Notes under the pieces: model-generated
The model's input: only the letters and a program-made list of their open reading frames with translations
The model's database searches: none
Told to the model about the DNA's origin: nothing
In this document: positions 23,409 to 32,263 of the stretch, piece by piece
How positions within the stretch are numbered: position 1 is the first letter of the stretch
Layout of the letters: each line of letters opens with the position of its first letter
Source of the DNA: Pseudomonadaceae bacterium SI-3
GTDB lineage: Bacteria > Pseudomonadota > Gammaproteobacteria > Pseudomonadales > Pseudomonadaceae
NCBI GenBank assembly: GCA_004010935.1
Contig: CP026511.1
Coordinates: forward strand, 1,736,001 to 1,800,000
Direction: 5' to 3'
Length of the DNA: 64,000 bases
Program-made: the position numbers and the translations under genes

Positions 23409-25475
23409 ATGAACGAGGCTGAGCTCTCACCCAGTCACACTGACCCAACCCGAGATCGCATCAATCCGGTCGTTTTCTACAGTTCGGCGGTTGCCATCGT
23501 ACTGTTTGCGATCTGGACGATGTTTTTCACGGAGCCATCCCTGACGGTCATCAATACCGTCCTAGGCTGGATTTCAAACACCTTTGGCTGGTTCTACTTT
23601 CTAGCCGTACTGGTGTACCTACTGTTCGTGATTGTCATTGCAACCACGCGCTACGGCAAAATCAGGCTAGGCCCTGATCATTCGAAACCGGAATTCAATG
23701 TCGTTACCTGGGCGGCGATGCTGTTCTCCGCCGGTATCGGCATCGACTTGCTGTTTTTCTGTATCGCTGAGCCAATCACGCAGTATCTGGAACCGCCGGT
23801 AGGCGTAGGCGGCACCGCGCAGGCGGCGCGGCATGCCATGGAGCTGACGTTCCTGCACTGGGGGCTGTCTGGCTGGGGTGTCTACACCCTGGTGGGCATG
23901 TCGCTGGCTTACTTCAGCTTTCGCCAAGGGCTTCCTCTTTCGATCCGCTCGTCGCTGTACCCGATTTTCGGCAAGGCCATCTACGGCCCCATCGGGCATA
24001 CCGTGGACACGGCCGCGGTGCTAGGCACCGTGTTCGGAATCGCCACAAGCCTCGGCATTGGCATCATTCAGCTCAATTTCGGCCTCAACTACATTTTCGG
24101 CGTACCTGAAAGCACGCTGACCCAGTCGGTGTTGGTCGTGTTGATCGTCGTGTTCTCCGCGATATCGGCGGCGACCGGGGTGGAGCGGGGCATCCGTCGG
24201 CTCTCCGAGTTCAACATGCTTCTCGCAGTGTTGCTGCTGCTATTCGTGTTGTTCGCCGGCAAGACCACCTTTTTGCTGAACGCGTTGGTGATGAACATTG
24301 GCGACTACCTCTCCAATTTCATCAGCCTGTCGTTCGATACCTACGCTTATGGCCAGCCCACCGATTGGCTGAATGCCTGGACGGTATTTTTCTGGGCCTG
24401 GTGGATTGCATGGGGGCCTTTCGTCGGGCTGTTCCTGGCGCGTATCTCGCGGGGGCGCACCATCCGTGAGTTCGTGATTGGTACGTTGCTGTTGCCGCTG
24501 GCTTTCATGATGGCGTGGATGTCGATCATGGGTAACAGCGCCATCGACATGGTCATGAACGGTGCCGTTGAGTTCGGCGCGCAGGCGGTGAGTAATCCGG
24601 GATCTTCGATCTACCTGTTCCTGCAGAGCCTGCCCTGGGCCGGCCTGACGACTGCCGTGGCGACCATCCTTGCCATTGTGTTCTTCGTGACATCTGGTGA
24701 TTCGGGCTCGCTGGTGCTGTCCAATTTCACCTCGATTCTCAAGGACGCCAATAGCGATGCGCCGGTCTGGATGCGCATACTCTGGGCCGCGATCATCGGC
24801 GTGCTGACCCTGGCCTTGCTGATTGCCGGCGGGCTGAGTGCGCTGCAGGGCACCGTGGTCATCATGGGGCTGCCGTTCTCCATTGTGCTTCTGTTCATGA
24901 TGGTGGGTCTGTTCAAGGCGCTGCACGTCGAAGGCGTGATGGCAGACAGTTATCAGAAGAGCCTCTCGGGACAGCTGTCAGGCCGTGCGACGCTTGAGCA
25001 TGCCCACATGAACTGGAGTCAGCGGCTGTCCCGGGCGATGAGTTTCCCGAGCCTGTCGCAGATTCGCCGCTACCTGAAAGAGACATGCCGGCCAGCGATG
25101 GAGGAGATCCAGAAAGCGCTCGGCGAGAAAGGCGTGCCGGTGGAAATTATCGAAGGCGAGGCTGGCAACGAGCACCTGATTCTCAACGTGAATCTTGGCA
25201 GCGAAATGGACTTCACCTACCAGATCTGGCCTGTTCGCAGCTCGATGCCGTCTTTCGCGGTGCGCACATCCAGCAGCAGTGCGCACTATTACCGGCTTGA
25301 AGTGCACCTGCGACAGGGGAGCCTTGGTTACGACCTGATGGGCTACTCGAAGCGCCAGCTGATCGAAGACATCCTCGATCACTACGAGCACCACATGCAG
25401 TTCCTGCACCTGCAGCGCGAGAAAGGCAGCCTGGCGGACGGCTCGTCCGAACCCGGTACCGCAAGCGCCACCTGA
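23409..25475 (+). CDS. betT: Choline transporter BetT (BCCT family)
   Basis: Proton-driven high-affinity choline importer in the inner membrane. 688 residues: twelve transmembrane segments within about 20-510, with the family WTVFFWAWWIAWGPFVGLF signature near 325 (aromatic substrate box). A long cytoplasmic C-terminal domain (about 510-688) is of the kind that senses osmotic strength in Pseudomonas BetT. The ribosome site is AGGAG. It lies just upstream of betB and betA, so imported choline goes directly to glycine betaine. Confidence 0.93.
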   Translation: MNEAELSPSHTDPTRDRINPVVFYSSAVAIVLFAIWTMFFTEPSLTVINTVLGWISNTFGWFYFLAVLVYLLFVIVIATTRYGKIRLGPDHSKPEFNVVTWAAMLFSAGIGIDLLFFCIAEPITQYLEPPVGVGGTAQAARHAMELTFLHWGLSGWGVYTLVGMSLAYFSFRQGLPLSIRSSLYPIFGKAIYGPIGHTVDTAAVLGTVFGIATSLGIGIIQLNFGLNYIFGVPESTLTQSVLVVLIVVFSAISAATGVERGIRRLSEFNMLLAVLLLLFVLFAGKTTFLLNALVMNIGDYLSNFISLSFDTYAYGQPTDWLNAWTVFFWAWWIAWGPFVGLFLARISRGRTIREFVIGTLLLPLAFMMAWMSIMGNSAIDMVMNGAVEFGAQAVSNPGSSIYLFLQSLPWAGLTTAVATILAIVFFVTSGDSGSLVLSNFTSILKDANSDAPVWMRILWAAIIGVLTLALLIAGGLSALQGTVVIMGLPFSIVLLFMMVGLFKALHVEGVMADSYQKSLSGQLSGRATLEHAHMNWSQRLSRAMSFPSLSQIRRYLKETCRPAMEEIQKALGEKGVPVEIIEGEAGNEHLILNVNLGSEMDFTYQIWPVRSSMPSFAVRTSSSSAHYYRLEVHLRQGSLGYDLMGYSKRQLIEDILDHYEHHMQFLHLQREKGSLADGSSEPGTASAT

Positions 25476-25481
25476 CTGCGA

Positions 25482-25509
25482 CCACGACGGACCTACAGGT
25501 TCGTCGTGG
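25482..25509 (+). other. Long hairpin between betT and betB
   Basis: CCACGACG at 25482-25489 pairs with CGTCGTGG at 25502-25509; inside, ACCT (25491-25494) pairs with AGGT (25497-25500), and G25490 with T25501 gives a G-U pair in RNA. This is nearly a 13-bp stem. No T-run follows. It could be a pause, RNA-processing or stability element that sets betBA expression apart from betT. Confidence 0.55.
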
Positions 25510-25571
25510 CACCTGAAACGTGGCAGTGACCTATCCGGTCGTTGCCACCTGGACATTCGAAGAGGTAAATC

Positions 25572-27044
25572 ATGGCCCGTTATCCACGGCAACAACTCTA
25601 TATCGATGGCGCTTACGTCGAGGCCAGCGGTGGAGACGTCTTCGAGAGCGTCAACCCGGCCAACGGCGAGGTTCTCGCCGAAGTGGCGCAGGCCTCGCGG
25701 ACCGATCTTGAGCGTGCGGTGGTCAGCGCTGAGACAGGTCAGAAGATCTGGGCAGCACTGACCGGCATGGAGCGCTCGCGTGTGCTGCGCAAAGCGGTCG
25801 ACATCCTGCGTGAGCGCAACGATGAGTTGGCGCTGCTGGAAACCCTCGATACCGGCAAACCGCTGATGGAGACCCGTAGCGTCGATATTGTCACCGGTGC
25901 TGATGTGCTCGAGTACTACGCAGGCCTGGCGCCGGCCATCGAAGGCGAGCAGATTCCACTGCGCGACACCAGCTTCGTCTATACCCGCCGTGAGCCGTTG
26001 GGTGTAGTGGCCGGAATCGGCGCCTGGAACTATCCGATCCAGATCGCATTGTGGAAAGCCGCACCCGCTCTGGCTGCCGGCAACGCGATGATCTTCAAAC
26101 CGAGCGAAGTGACCTCGCTGAGCGCGCTCAAGCTGGCAGAGATCTTCACCGAAGCCGGCTTGCCGGCGGGCGTGTTCAACGTGCTGACCGGCACCGGGGC
26201 GGAGATCGGTGCGTTGCTCACTGAGCATCCGCGCATCGCCAAGGTGTCCTTTACCGGCGGCGTGGCGACGGGCAAGAAAGTCATGGCCAGTGCGGCCAGC
26301 TCATCGCTCAAGGACGTCACCATGGAACTGGGCGGCAAGTCGCCGTTAATCGTCTGTGACGATGCCGACCTGGACCGCGCCGCCGACATCGCTGTCATGG
26401 CCAACTTCTTTAGCTCCGGTCAGGTCTGCACTAACGGCACCCGCGTATTCGCGCCGCGCGCCTTGTTGAGCGAGTTCGAAGCGAAGCTGCTCGAGCGGGT
26501 CAAACGCATCCGCATGGGCGATCCGCAAGACGAGCAGACCACCTTCGGCCCCATGGTCAGCTTCGCCCACATGCAGAACGTGCTCGGTTATATCGCCAAA
26601 GGCAAGGCGCAGGGCGCGCGCCTGCTCTGCGGCGGTGAGCGCGCCACTAATGGCGAGTTCGGCCGTGGCGCCTACATCGAGCCGACCATCTTCAGCGACT
26701 GCACCGACGACATGATCATCGCCCGTGAAGAGATCTTCGGCCCGGTGCTCAGTCTGCTGGCCTACGACGATGAAGACGAGGCAGTGCGTCGCGCCAACGA
26801 CAGTGACTACGGTCTGGCTGCTGGTGTTGTCACCCGTGATCTGGCGCGCGCCCACCGCATCATTCATCAGATGGAAGCCGGAATTTGCTGGATCAACACC
26901 TGGGGTGAATCCGCCGCGCAGATGCCCGTCGGCGGCTACAAGCAGTCCGGGATTGGCCGCGAAAATGGTATCTCGTCGCTGGCGCATTACACGCGGTTGA
27001 AGTCCGTACAGGTAGAGCTGGGCGAGTTCGCGTCGGTTTTCTAA
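25572..27044 (+). CDS. betB: Betaine aldehyde dehydrogenase BetB
   Basis: Oxidises betaine aldehyde to glycine betaine with NAD(P)+. 490 residues, the normal length. Catalytic residues are E252 ([10 protein letters not shown]) and C286 ([10 protein letters not shown]), the positions expected from P. aeruginosa BetB. The coenzyme motif GAWNYP is near 150 and FTGG near 227. The start has GAGG upstream. It lies 96 bases after betT and 55 bases before betA. In most relatives betI precedes it directly; here it does not. Confidence 0.96.
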   Translation: MARYPRQQLYIDGAYVEASGGDVFESVNPANGEVLAEVAQASRTDLERAVVSAETGQKIWAALTGMERSRVLRKAVDILRERNDELALLETLDTGKPLMETRSVDIVTGADVLEYYAGLAPAIEGEQIPLRDTSFVYTRREPLGVVAGIGAWNYPIQIALWKAAPALAAGNAMIFKPSEVTSLSALKLAEIFTEAGLPAGVFNVLTGTGAEIGALLTEHPRIAKVSFTGGVATGKKVMASAASSSLKDVTMELGGKSPLIVCDDADLDRAADIAVMANFFSSGQVCTNGTRVFAPRALLSEFEAKLLERVKRIRMGDPQDEQTTFGPMVSFAHMQNVLGYIAKGKAQGARLLCGGERATNGEFGRGAYIEPTIFSDCTDDMIIAREEIFGPVLSLLAYDDEDEAVRRANDSDYGLAAGVVTRDLARAHRIIHQMEAGICWINTWGESAAQMPVGGYKQSGIGRENGISSLAHYTRLKSVQVELGEFASVF

Positions 27045-27099
27045 GCGAGCAGGCTGAGACGAGCGCAGGACAGCGCTCGCCAACGCGACAGGAGGATTC

Positions 27100-28776
27100 A
27101 TGGAATACGACTACATCATCATCGGTGCCGGCTCTGCGGGTAATACCCTGGCTGCACGCCTGACCGAGGACGCGGATGTCAGTGTCCTGCTGCTGGAAGC
27201 CGGCGGTCCTGACTATCGCCTCGATTTCCGCACCCAGATGCCGGCAGCACTGGCCTACCCGCTGCAAGGCACGCGCTATAACTGGGCTTACAAGACCGAC
27301 CCAGAACCCCACATGAACAACCGCCGCATGGACTGTGGCCGCGGCAAAGGTCTGGGCGGCTCGTCGCTGATCAACGGCATGTGCTACATCCGAGGCAACG
27401 CGTTGGACTACGACAACTGGGCGACCATGCCCGGTCTCGAGGGCTGGTCCTACCTGGATTGCCTGCCATATTTCCGCAAGGCCGAAACCCGCGACATCGG
27501 CCCCAACGACTATCACGGCGGCGATGGGCCGGTCAGCGTGACCACGCCAAAGCCCGGCAACAATATCCTGTTCCACGCCATGGTGGAGGCGGGCGTACAA
27601 GCCGGCTATCCCAAGACCGAGGATCTGAACGGCTACCAGCAGGAAGGCTTCGGCCCGATGGACCGCACCGTCACGCCCAATGGCCGTCGTGCCAGCACGG
27701 CACGTGGCTACCTCGACCAGGCCAAGGACCGCCCGAACCTGACCATCGTCACTCACGCCGTAACGGACCGCGTGCTGTTCGAAAGCAGGCGCGCTGTCGG
27801 CGTGAAATATCTGCGCGGCCGTGAGCAGGCGACCACTGCACGAGCGCGCCGCGAGGTGCTGCTCTGCGGCGGTGCCATTGCCTCGCCTCAGGTGCTGCAA
27901 CGCTCCGGCGTCGGTCCCGCAGCATTGCTCAAGGGGCTTGGTATCGAGGTGGTTCACGACTTGCCTGGCGTCGGCCAAAACCTGCAAGACCATCTCGAGA
28001 TGTACCTGCAGTACGAATGCAAGCAACCGGTTTCGCTGTATCCCGCTTTGAAATGGTGGAACCAGCCGGCAATCGGCGCTCAGTGGCTGTTCGGTGGCAC
28101 GGGTATTGGCGCCAGCAATCAGTTCGAGGCGGGCGGCTTTATTCGCAGTCGCGATGAGTTCGAGTGGCCGAATATCCAGTTCCACTTCCTGCCCGTTGCG
28201 GTCAGTTACAACGGCAGCAACGCCCACGATGGCCACAGCTTCCAGGCGCATGTCGGTTCGATGCGCTCGCCCAGTCGCGGACGGATCCAGATTCGTTCGA
28301 CCGACCCGAACGTCGATCCGAGTATCCTCTTCAACTACATGGCCCATGAGCAGGACTGGCAGGAGTTTCGTGATGGCATTCGCCTGACCCGCGAGATCAT
28401 CAATCAGCCGGCGCTCGATCCCTTCCGTGGCAAGGAGCTGAGCCCTGGCATTGATGCTCAGAGCGATGCGGATCTGGATACTTTCGTCCGTGAGCATGCG
28501 GAGACGGCTTATCACCCGTCCTGTTCCTGCAAGATGGGCACGGACGACATGGCCGTCGTCGATGGGCAGGGCCGCGTGCACGGCGTGGAAGGCTTGCGTG
28601 TTGTGGATGCGTCGATCATGCCGCAGATCATTACCGGCAACCTCAATGCCACCACCATCATGATCGCCGAGAAGATCGCTGACCGGATTCGTGGCCGGCA
28701 GCCATTGCCGCGCAGCACAGCGGCTTACTACGTCGCCAAGGATGCACCGGTGCGCAAGGCACCTGTGCGGGGCTAA
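27100..28776 (+). CDS. betA: Choline dehydrogenase BetA
   Basis: FAD-dependent GMC oxidoreductase at the inner membrane; it oxidises choline to betaine aldehyde and can go on to betaine. 558 residues: N-terminal FAD-binding [16 protein letters not shown] signature 1 ([15 protein letters not shown]) and the C-terminal active-site block HPSCSCKMG with the catalytic His. The end [11 protein letters not shown] is typical of BetA. A strong ribosome site, AGGAGG, precedes it. A terminator closes the unit. Confidence 0.96.
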   Translation: MEYDYIIIGAGSAGNTLAARLTEDADVSVLLLEAGGPDYRLDFRTQMPAALAYPLQGTRYNWAYKTDPEPHMNNRRMDCGRGKGLGGSSLINGMCYIRGNALDYDNWATMPGLEGWSYLDCLPYFRKAETRDIGPNDYHGGDGPVSVTTPKPGNNILFHAMVEAGVQAGYPKTEDLNGYQQEGFGPMDRTVTPNGRRASTARGYLDQAKDRPNLTIVTHAVTDRVLFESRRAVGVKYLRGREQATTARARREVLLCGGAIASPQVLQRSGVGPAALLKGLGIEVVHDLPGVGQNLQDHLEMYLQYECKQPVSLYPALKWWNQPAIGAQWLFGGTGIGASNQFEAGGFIRSRDEFEWPNIQFHFLPVAVSYNGSNAHDGHSFQAHVGSMRSPSRGRIQIRSTDPNVDPSILFNYMAHEQDWQEFRDGIRLTREIINQPALDPFRGKELSPGIDAQSDADLDTFVREHAETAYHPSCSCKMGTDDMAVVDGQGRVHGVEGLRVVDASIMPQIITGNLNATTIMIAEKIADRIRGRQPLPRSTAAYYVAKDAPVRKAPVRG

Positions 28777-28798
28777 GTATCGCCGGGGTTGGTACAGG

Positions 28799-28831
28799 CT
28801 GGCGGGCACGTGATGTGCCCGCCAGTTCTTT
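28799..28831 (+). terminator. Rho-independent terminator after betA
   Basis: Perfect 11-bp stem CTGGCGGGCAC (28799-28809) and GTGCCCGCCAG (28815-28825), loop GTGAT, followed by TTCTTT. It separates the bet genes from the convergent oxygenase gene. Confidence 0.9.
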
Positions 28832-28895
28832 GCTGGACGCTTGAACGGCGTTCCTGCCAAGGATGCTTGCGGCTCATCTCCTTGGTGCAGGGCGG

Positions 28896-29870
28896 TCAAT
28901 TCACTGCAGCTGAAGCTTCCCGGCGATAGGCGTAGGTCTCGGCGAAACGCGAAATCATATAGGCACTACAGGTTGTGTCCGGATACTTGGGCGGATTGTC
29001 CCGGCTCTGGCAACCGGGCAGGCAGCTAATGATCGTGTCCGGGTTGGGCTCGGCAAAGAAGGGCATCGAGTAGCGATCGACGCCCAGCGGGCTGATCACT
29101 CGATGCGGCGTTGACTTGTACCGGTCGTTACTCCAGCGCGCCATCATGTCGCCGATGTTGACCACGAAGCTGCCCTCGATTGGCGGCGCATCGATCCACT
29201 CTCCGCGCACATTCTGCACCTGCAAGCCGCCAGCCTGATCCTGGTAGAGCAGCGTGATACAGCCGTAATCGGTATGAGCGCCGGCACCTTGTTGCTCGGG
29301 CGCCGTTGCAGTCTGGCGTGGCGGGTAGTGGATCATGCGGAACACGCTGATCGGCTCGATGAAGCGCTCATCGAAAAAGCCCGACTCGACACCTAGTGCG
29401 TTGGCTACCGCGCGAAGAAGGGTGCAGGCCAGCGCATGCATGTCTTGATAGTGCTGTTCGAACAGCGCCGGCCATCCTTCGAGCTCGGGATGGCGATTCG
29501 GCCCCCGCAACGGCTTGCCCGCCAGCACCTCCGGATGATCGGGAGGCATATGGAAACCCATATCGAAGGTTTCCTTGAGGTCACTTGGCTTGGCGGGGTC
29601 GAGTTGTTCGGTCGCAATCGCTCCGTAACCGCGGTGATGGGTGCTCTTGGTGATATCGATTTGTAGTTTCTGCTCGACGGGCAGTCCGAAGAACTGTTCG
29701 GCAGCACCCTTCAGCTGGGCGATACGCTCGGCGCTGATCGGATGGTTGCGGATATAGAAAAAACCCCAGTCACGGCAAGCCGTGTCGATCTGACGGGCCA
29801 CTTCGTGCCAGCCCTTAACATCCGAGGCGTAGAGCGGCGCGATGTCGATAATGGGGAGTGGTGTGTGCAT
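28896..29870 (-). CDS. Non-haem iron oxygenase, isopenicillin-N-synthase family (paralogue 1)
   Basis: 324 residues of the 2-oxoglutarate/Fe(II) oxygenase superfamily. The iron ligands are H199 and D201 (GAHTDYG) and H256 (KSTPHRV), and R266/S268 (RYS) should hold the co-substrate carboxylate. A family N-terminal domain is present (LPIIDIAPL, DWGFFYIRNH). Known members include ACC oxidase, flavonoid enzymes and fungal thymine 7-hydroxylase, so 2-oxoglutarate-driven hydroxylation is likely. The substrate is unknown; the nearby nucleoside importer suggests a nucleobase. It lies 152 bases after the binding-protein gene on the same strand. The start has GGAG. Confidence 0.85.
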   Translation of the reverse strand: MHTPLPIIDIAPLYASDVKGWHEVARQIDTACRDWGFFYIRNHPISAERIAQLKGAAEQFFGLPVEQKLQIDITKSTHHRGYGAIATEQLDPAKPSDLKETFDMGFHMPPDHPEVLAGKPLRGPNRHPELEGWPALFEQHYQDMHALACTLLRAVANALGVESGFFDERFIEPISVFRMIHYPPRQTATAPEQQGAGAHTDYGCITLLYQDQAGGLQVQNVRGEWIDAPPIEGSFVVNIGDMMARWSNDRYKSTPHRVISPLGVDRYSMPFFAEPNPDTIISCLPGCQSRDNPPKYPDTTCSAYMISRFAETYAYRREASAAVN

Positions 29871-29981
29871 GGATAGCTCCGAGGAATGCTCGCTGCGGTC
29901 TTCTCGTACCGTCAGCCATATAGGGGTTCACCCCTTGCCAGCGGTTCTCCGGAAGGAGGGACGGCACGGCAAATTCCAGGT

Positions 29982-30003
29982 GCCGCGCCTGTGCTGGCGC
30001 GGC
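29982..30003 (-). terminator. Hairpin downstream of the BMP binding-protein gene
   Basis: GCCGCGCC (29982-29989) and GGCGCGGC (29996-30003), a perfect 8-bp GC-only stem, 20 bases past the stop at 30023. No T-run follows on the minus strand, so it may be a partial terminator or a 3' stabilising structure. The same stem occurs at 38921-38940. Confidence 0.5.
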
Positions 30004-30022
30004 TTGCGCAGCGGCCGCTGGG

Positions 30023-31114
30023 TTACTTCGGCAGATCGGCAGTGATGCCGTTGACGTAGTAGTTCATCGAGGCCAACTCGCCGTTGCTGGCGGTGGCACC
30101 CTCGGCAATACGCACGGTGCCGGTCTGATCCTTGATCGGGCCGGTGAATGGGTGAAACGCCCCGCTGCGGATGCTGGCGATGATGTCTTCTGCCTCGGTT
30201 TTCACCTCAGCGGGTACCAGATCGCTGATCGGCAAGCTGATGGTTTCCTCTGCCAGACCACCCCAGAAGTCCTGCGGCTTCCAGCTGCCGTCGACGACTG
30301 CCTTTGCCGATTTGCTGTAGTGCGGCCCCCAGTCGTTGACGATGGACGTCAGCACGGCCTTCGGGCCGAAGTGGGACATGTCCGATGCATAGCCGACCGA
30401 ATAGACGCCGCGGCGCTCGGCAGCCTGAATCGGCGCCGGGCTGTCGGTGTGCTGGAAGACCACATCGACGCCCTGGTCGATCAGTGCGTTGGCAGCATCC
30501 GCCTCCTTGCCCGGATCGAACCAGGAGTTCACCCACACCACCTTGATTTCGGTGCCGGGGTTGTACTTGTCGAGCGCTAACTGGATGGCGTTGATGTCGC
30601 GGATCACTTCAGGAATCGGGAAGGAGGCGATGTAGCCGATCTTCTTGCTCTTGGTCATCTTTGCCGCGAGGAAGCCGCCGACGTAACGGCCTTCATAGGA
30701 GCGCGACAGGTAGGTGCCGAGGTTCTTGTCCTGCTTGTAGCCGGTGGCGTGCTCGAAGGTCACCTTGGGGAATTGCTTGGCGACTTTGAGCGTCGGGTTC
30801 ATGTAGCCAAAGGACGTGGTGAAGATCAGGTCATAGCCACCCTTGGCCATGTTGCGGATCACTCGCTCGGCATCGGCGCCTTCGGCAACGTTCTCGACGA
30901 AGGTGGTCTCGACCTGCTCGCCGAGCTCTTTTTCCAGATACTGGCGGCCCATCTCATGCTGGTAAGTCCAGCCGTGGTCGCCGATCGGGCCTACGTAGAC
31001 AAAGCCGACCTTCAGCGGATCAGCGGCGAAGGCTGCGCCAGTGGAAAGGGCACTGGTAAAGCCGATGGCAACGGCAAGGCTGCGCAGCAAGGCGCTCCGT
31101 GGTTTCTTCTGCAT
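30023..31114 (-). CDS. BMP-family nucleoside ABC transporter, periplasmic binding protein
   Basis: 363 residues with a signal peptide ending AAFA-ADPL near residue 30. The mature part matches the Bmp/PnrA family (KVGFVYVGPIGDHGWTYQHE, GYDLIFTTSFGYMNPT, GKEADAANALIDQGVDVVFQHTD), which binds purine and pyrimidine nucleosides. The start at 31114 has AGGAG; an upstream in-frame start at 31249 is unlikely. Its partner ATPase and permeases are at 35063-38730, separated by an SDR gene and a P-type ATPase gene. A palindrome at 31181-31194 lies 67 bases upstream. Confidence 0.92.
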   Translation of the reverse strand: MQKKPRSALLRSLAVAIGFTSALSTGAAFAADPLKVGFVYVGPIGDHGWTYQHEMGRQYLEKELGEQVETTFVENVAEGADAERVIRNMAKGGYDLIFTTSFGYMNPTLKVAKQFPKVTFEHATGYKQDKNLGTYLSRSYEGRYVGGFLAAKMTKSKKIGYIASFPIPEVIRDINAIQLALDKYNPGTEIKVVWVNSWFDPGKEADAANALIDQGVDVVFQHTDSPAPIQAAERRGVYSVGYASDMSHFGPKAVLTSIVNDWGPHYSKSAKAVVDGSWKPQDFWGGLAEETISLPISDLVPAEVKTEAEDIIASIRSGAFHPFTGPIKDQTGTVRIAEGATASNGELASMNYYVNGITADLPK

Positions 31115-31180
31115 GTGAATGACGCTCCTGTGTGTCATGACGCGAGGGCCGTAGCGGCTGCCTGTCCGATTGCAAAAAGC

Positions 31181-31194
31181 TGACCAGATGGACA
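31181..31194 (-). promoter_or_regulatory. Candidate RutR-like operator upstream of the binding-protein gene
   Basis: TGACCAGATGGACA is one base from the perfect palindrome TGACCA-NN-TGGTCA, close to the E. coli RutR site (TTGACCA-NN-TGGTCAA). The flank GCAAAAAGC on its left recurs at the site at 38752. Confidence 0.6.
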
Positions 31195-31381
31195 GATCGC
31201 CGTGTTGCCGGCTCGCGGATGTCAGGAAGTGCCCACAAGCGCTGTGCACTGGAGCGCTAGTGGTGCGTCATTCGTTCGGGCTGCCCCAGGGCTGTGCACT
31301 GCTTGCTCGGCAGGGGCTACCAGCTCTCAAGCGTCAGCGCCGGCTCTGATGCAAGTCGAGCAGCCGGGGCACCTTGTTGCA

Positions 31382-32062
31382 TTACCAGGGCAGTTGATCG
31401 CCTTTGTAGTCGAGGTAGTGATGCCCGCCACGGCCCAGCGCCAGGGTGACCTGCTCGACCATTCCGCGTGTACTGGTCTGAACATCCAACGGCGCTTGGT
31501 CACCACCCATGTCGGTCTTCACCCAACCGGGGTGCATGGACAATACGGTCAACCCGGTCTCGCCCAGCTCGGATACGAAAGTGCGGGTCATATGGTTGAG
31601 CGCGGCCTTGCTCGCGCCGTAGAGCGACATGCCCATGCCGGGACCGGTCTCGACGCTGCCGAGGATGGAGCTCATGAACACAATGACGCCTCGCTCGGGA
31701 TTGACCGCTGGTCGCAATTTTTCGGCCAGGAGCAGCGGCGCGACAGCATTGGTGAAGAACAGCTGACCCACTTCCGCCTCGGTGGCCTGGGTGGCCGGCT
31801 TGTCTTGCGGCCCGGCAATGCCAGCGTTGACGAACAGCACATCCAGCTGTGTGCCCTCTAACCGCTTGGCCAGCGCATCTACGCTTGCCGCATCGTTCAT
31901 GTCGAGTGTTTCCACGCTCACTCGTGGAATCTGGCTGAGCGCGTCGGCCTGCTGCGAGTTGCGAACCGTGGCAATGACCTGCCAGCCTTCGCTGGAAAAT
32001 TGGTTGGCGAGGCCTAGGCCCAGACCGCGGGAAGCGCCAATCACGAGTACGGTTTTTTGCAT
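31382..32062 (-). CDS. Short-chain dehydrogenase/reductase
   Basis: 226 residues, classical SDR fold: NAD(P)-binding VIGASRGLGLGLA (about 7-19), NAG motif in FVNAGIAG, catalytic Ser in VFMSSILGSVE and Tyr/Lys in YGASKAALNH. C-factor-like and carbonyl-reductase-like SDRs have this shape. The Arg at VRNS after the second strand suggests NADP(H). The substrate is not predictable. The start has AAGGA. It lies between the BMP binding-protein gene and the divergent P-type ATPase gene. Confidence 0.85.
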   Translation of the reverse strand: MQKTVLVIGASRGLGLGLANQFSSEGWQVIATVRNSQQADALSQIPRVSVETLDMNDAASVDALAKRLEGTQLDVLFVNAGIAGPQDKPATQATEAEVGQLFFTNAVAPLLLAEKLRPAVNPERGVIVFMSSILGSVETGPGMGMSLYGASKAALNHMTRTFVSELGETGLTVLSMHPGWVKTDMGGDQAPLDVQTSTRGMVEQVTLALGRGGHHYLDYKGDQLPW

Positions 32063-32204
32063 GAGAGATCCTTGTGGTGGAAGGGGGTTTCGAGCATAGC
32101 GCGGCGCAACGACATCAGCGCGTGCGGGGCGGCTGCGACATTCGACCGCTGCCTCTGTGTTGCAACGCGTGTCCCTGCGATAGCTATGTTGATCTTTATT
32201 GGGC

Positions 32205-32214
32205 TCTCATGAGA
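32205..32214. other. Palindrome upstream of the P-type ATPase gene
   Basis: TCTCATGAGA, a perfect 10-base palindrome 50 bases before the ATPase start, in the divergent interval between the SDR and ATPase genes. It may be an operator; no family match is claimed. Confidence 0.25.
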
Positions 32215-32263
32215 CCACTGTGTTGCCGGATTCGGCACCGCGAATCAACACCAGGGGGATCCA

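Noticed and set aside
26893..28899. 668-codon open frame antisense to betA
   Set aside because: It overlaps betA completely and shows no recognisable domain or ribosome site.
31202..31861. 219-codon plus-strand frame opposite the SDR gene
   Set aside because: The SDR on the minus strand has all motifs; this frame has none.
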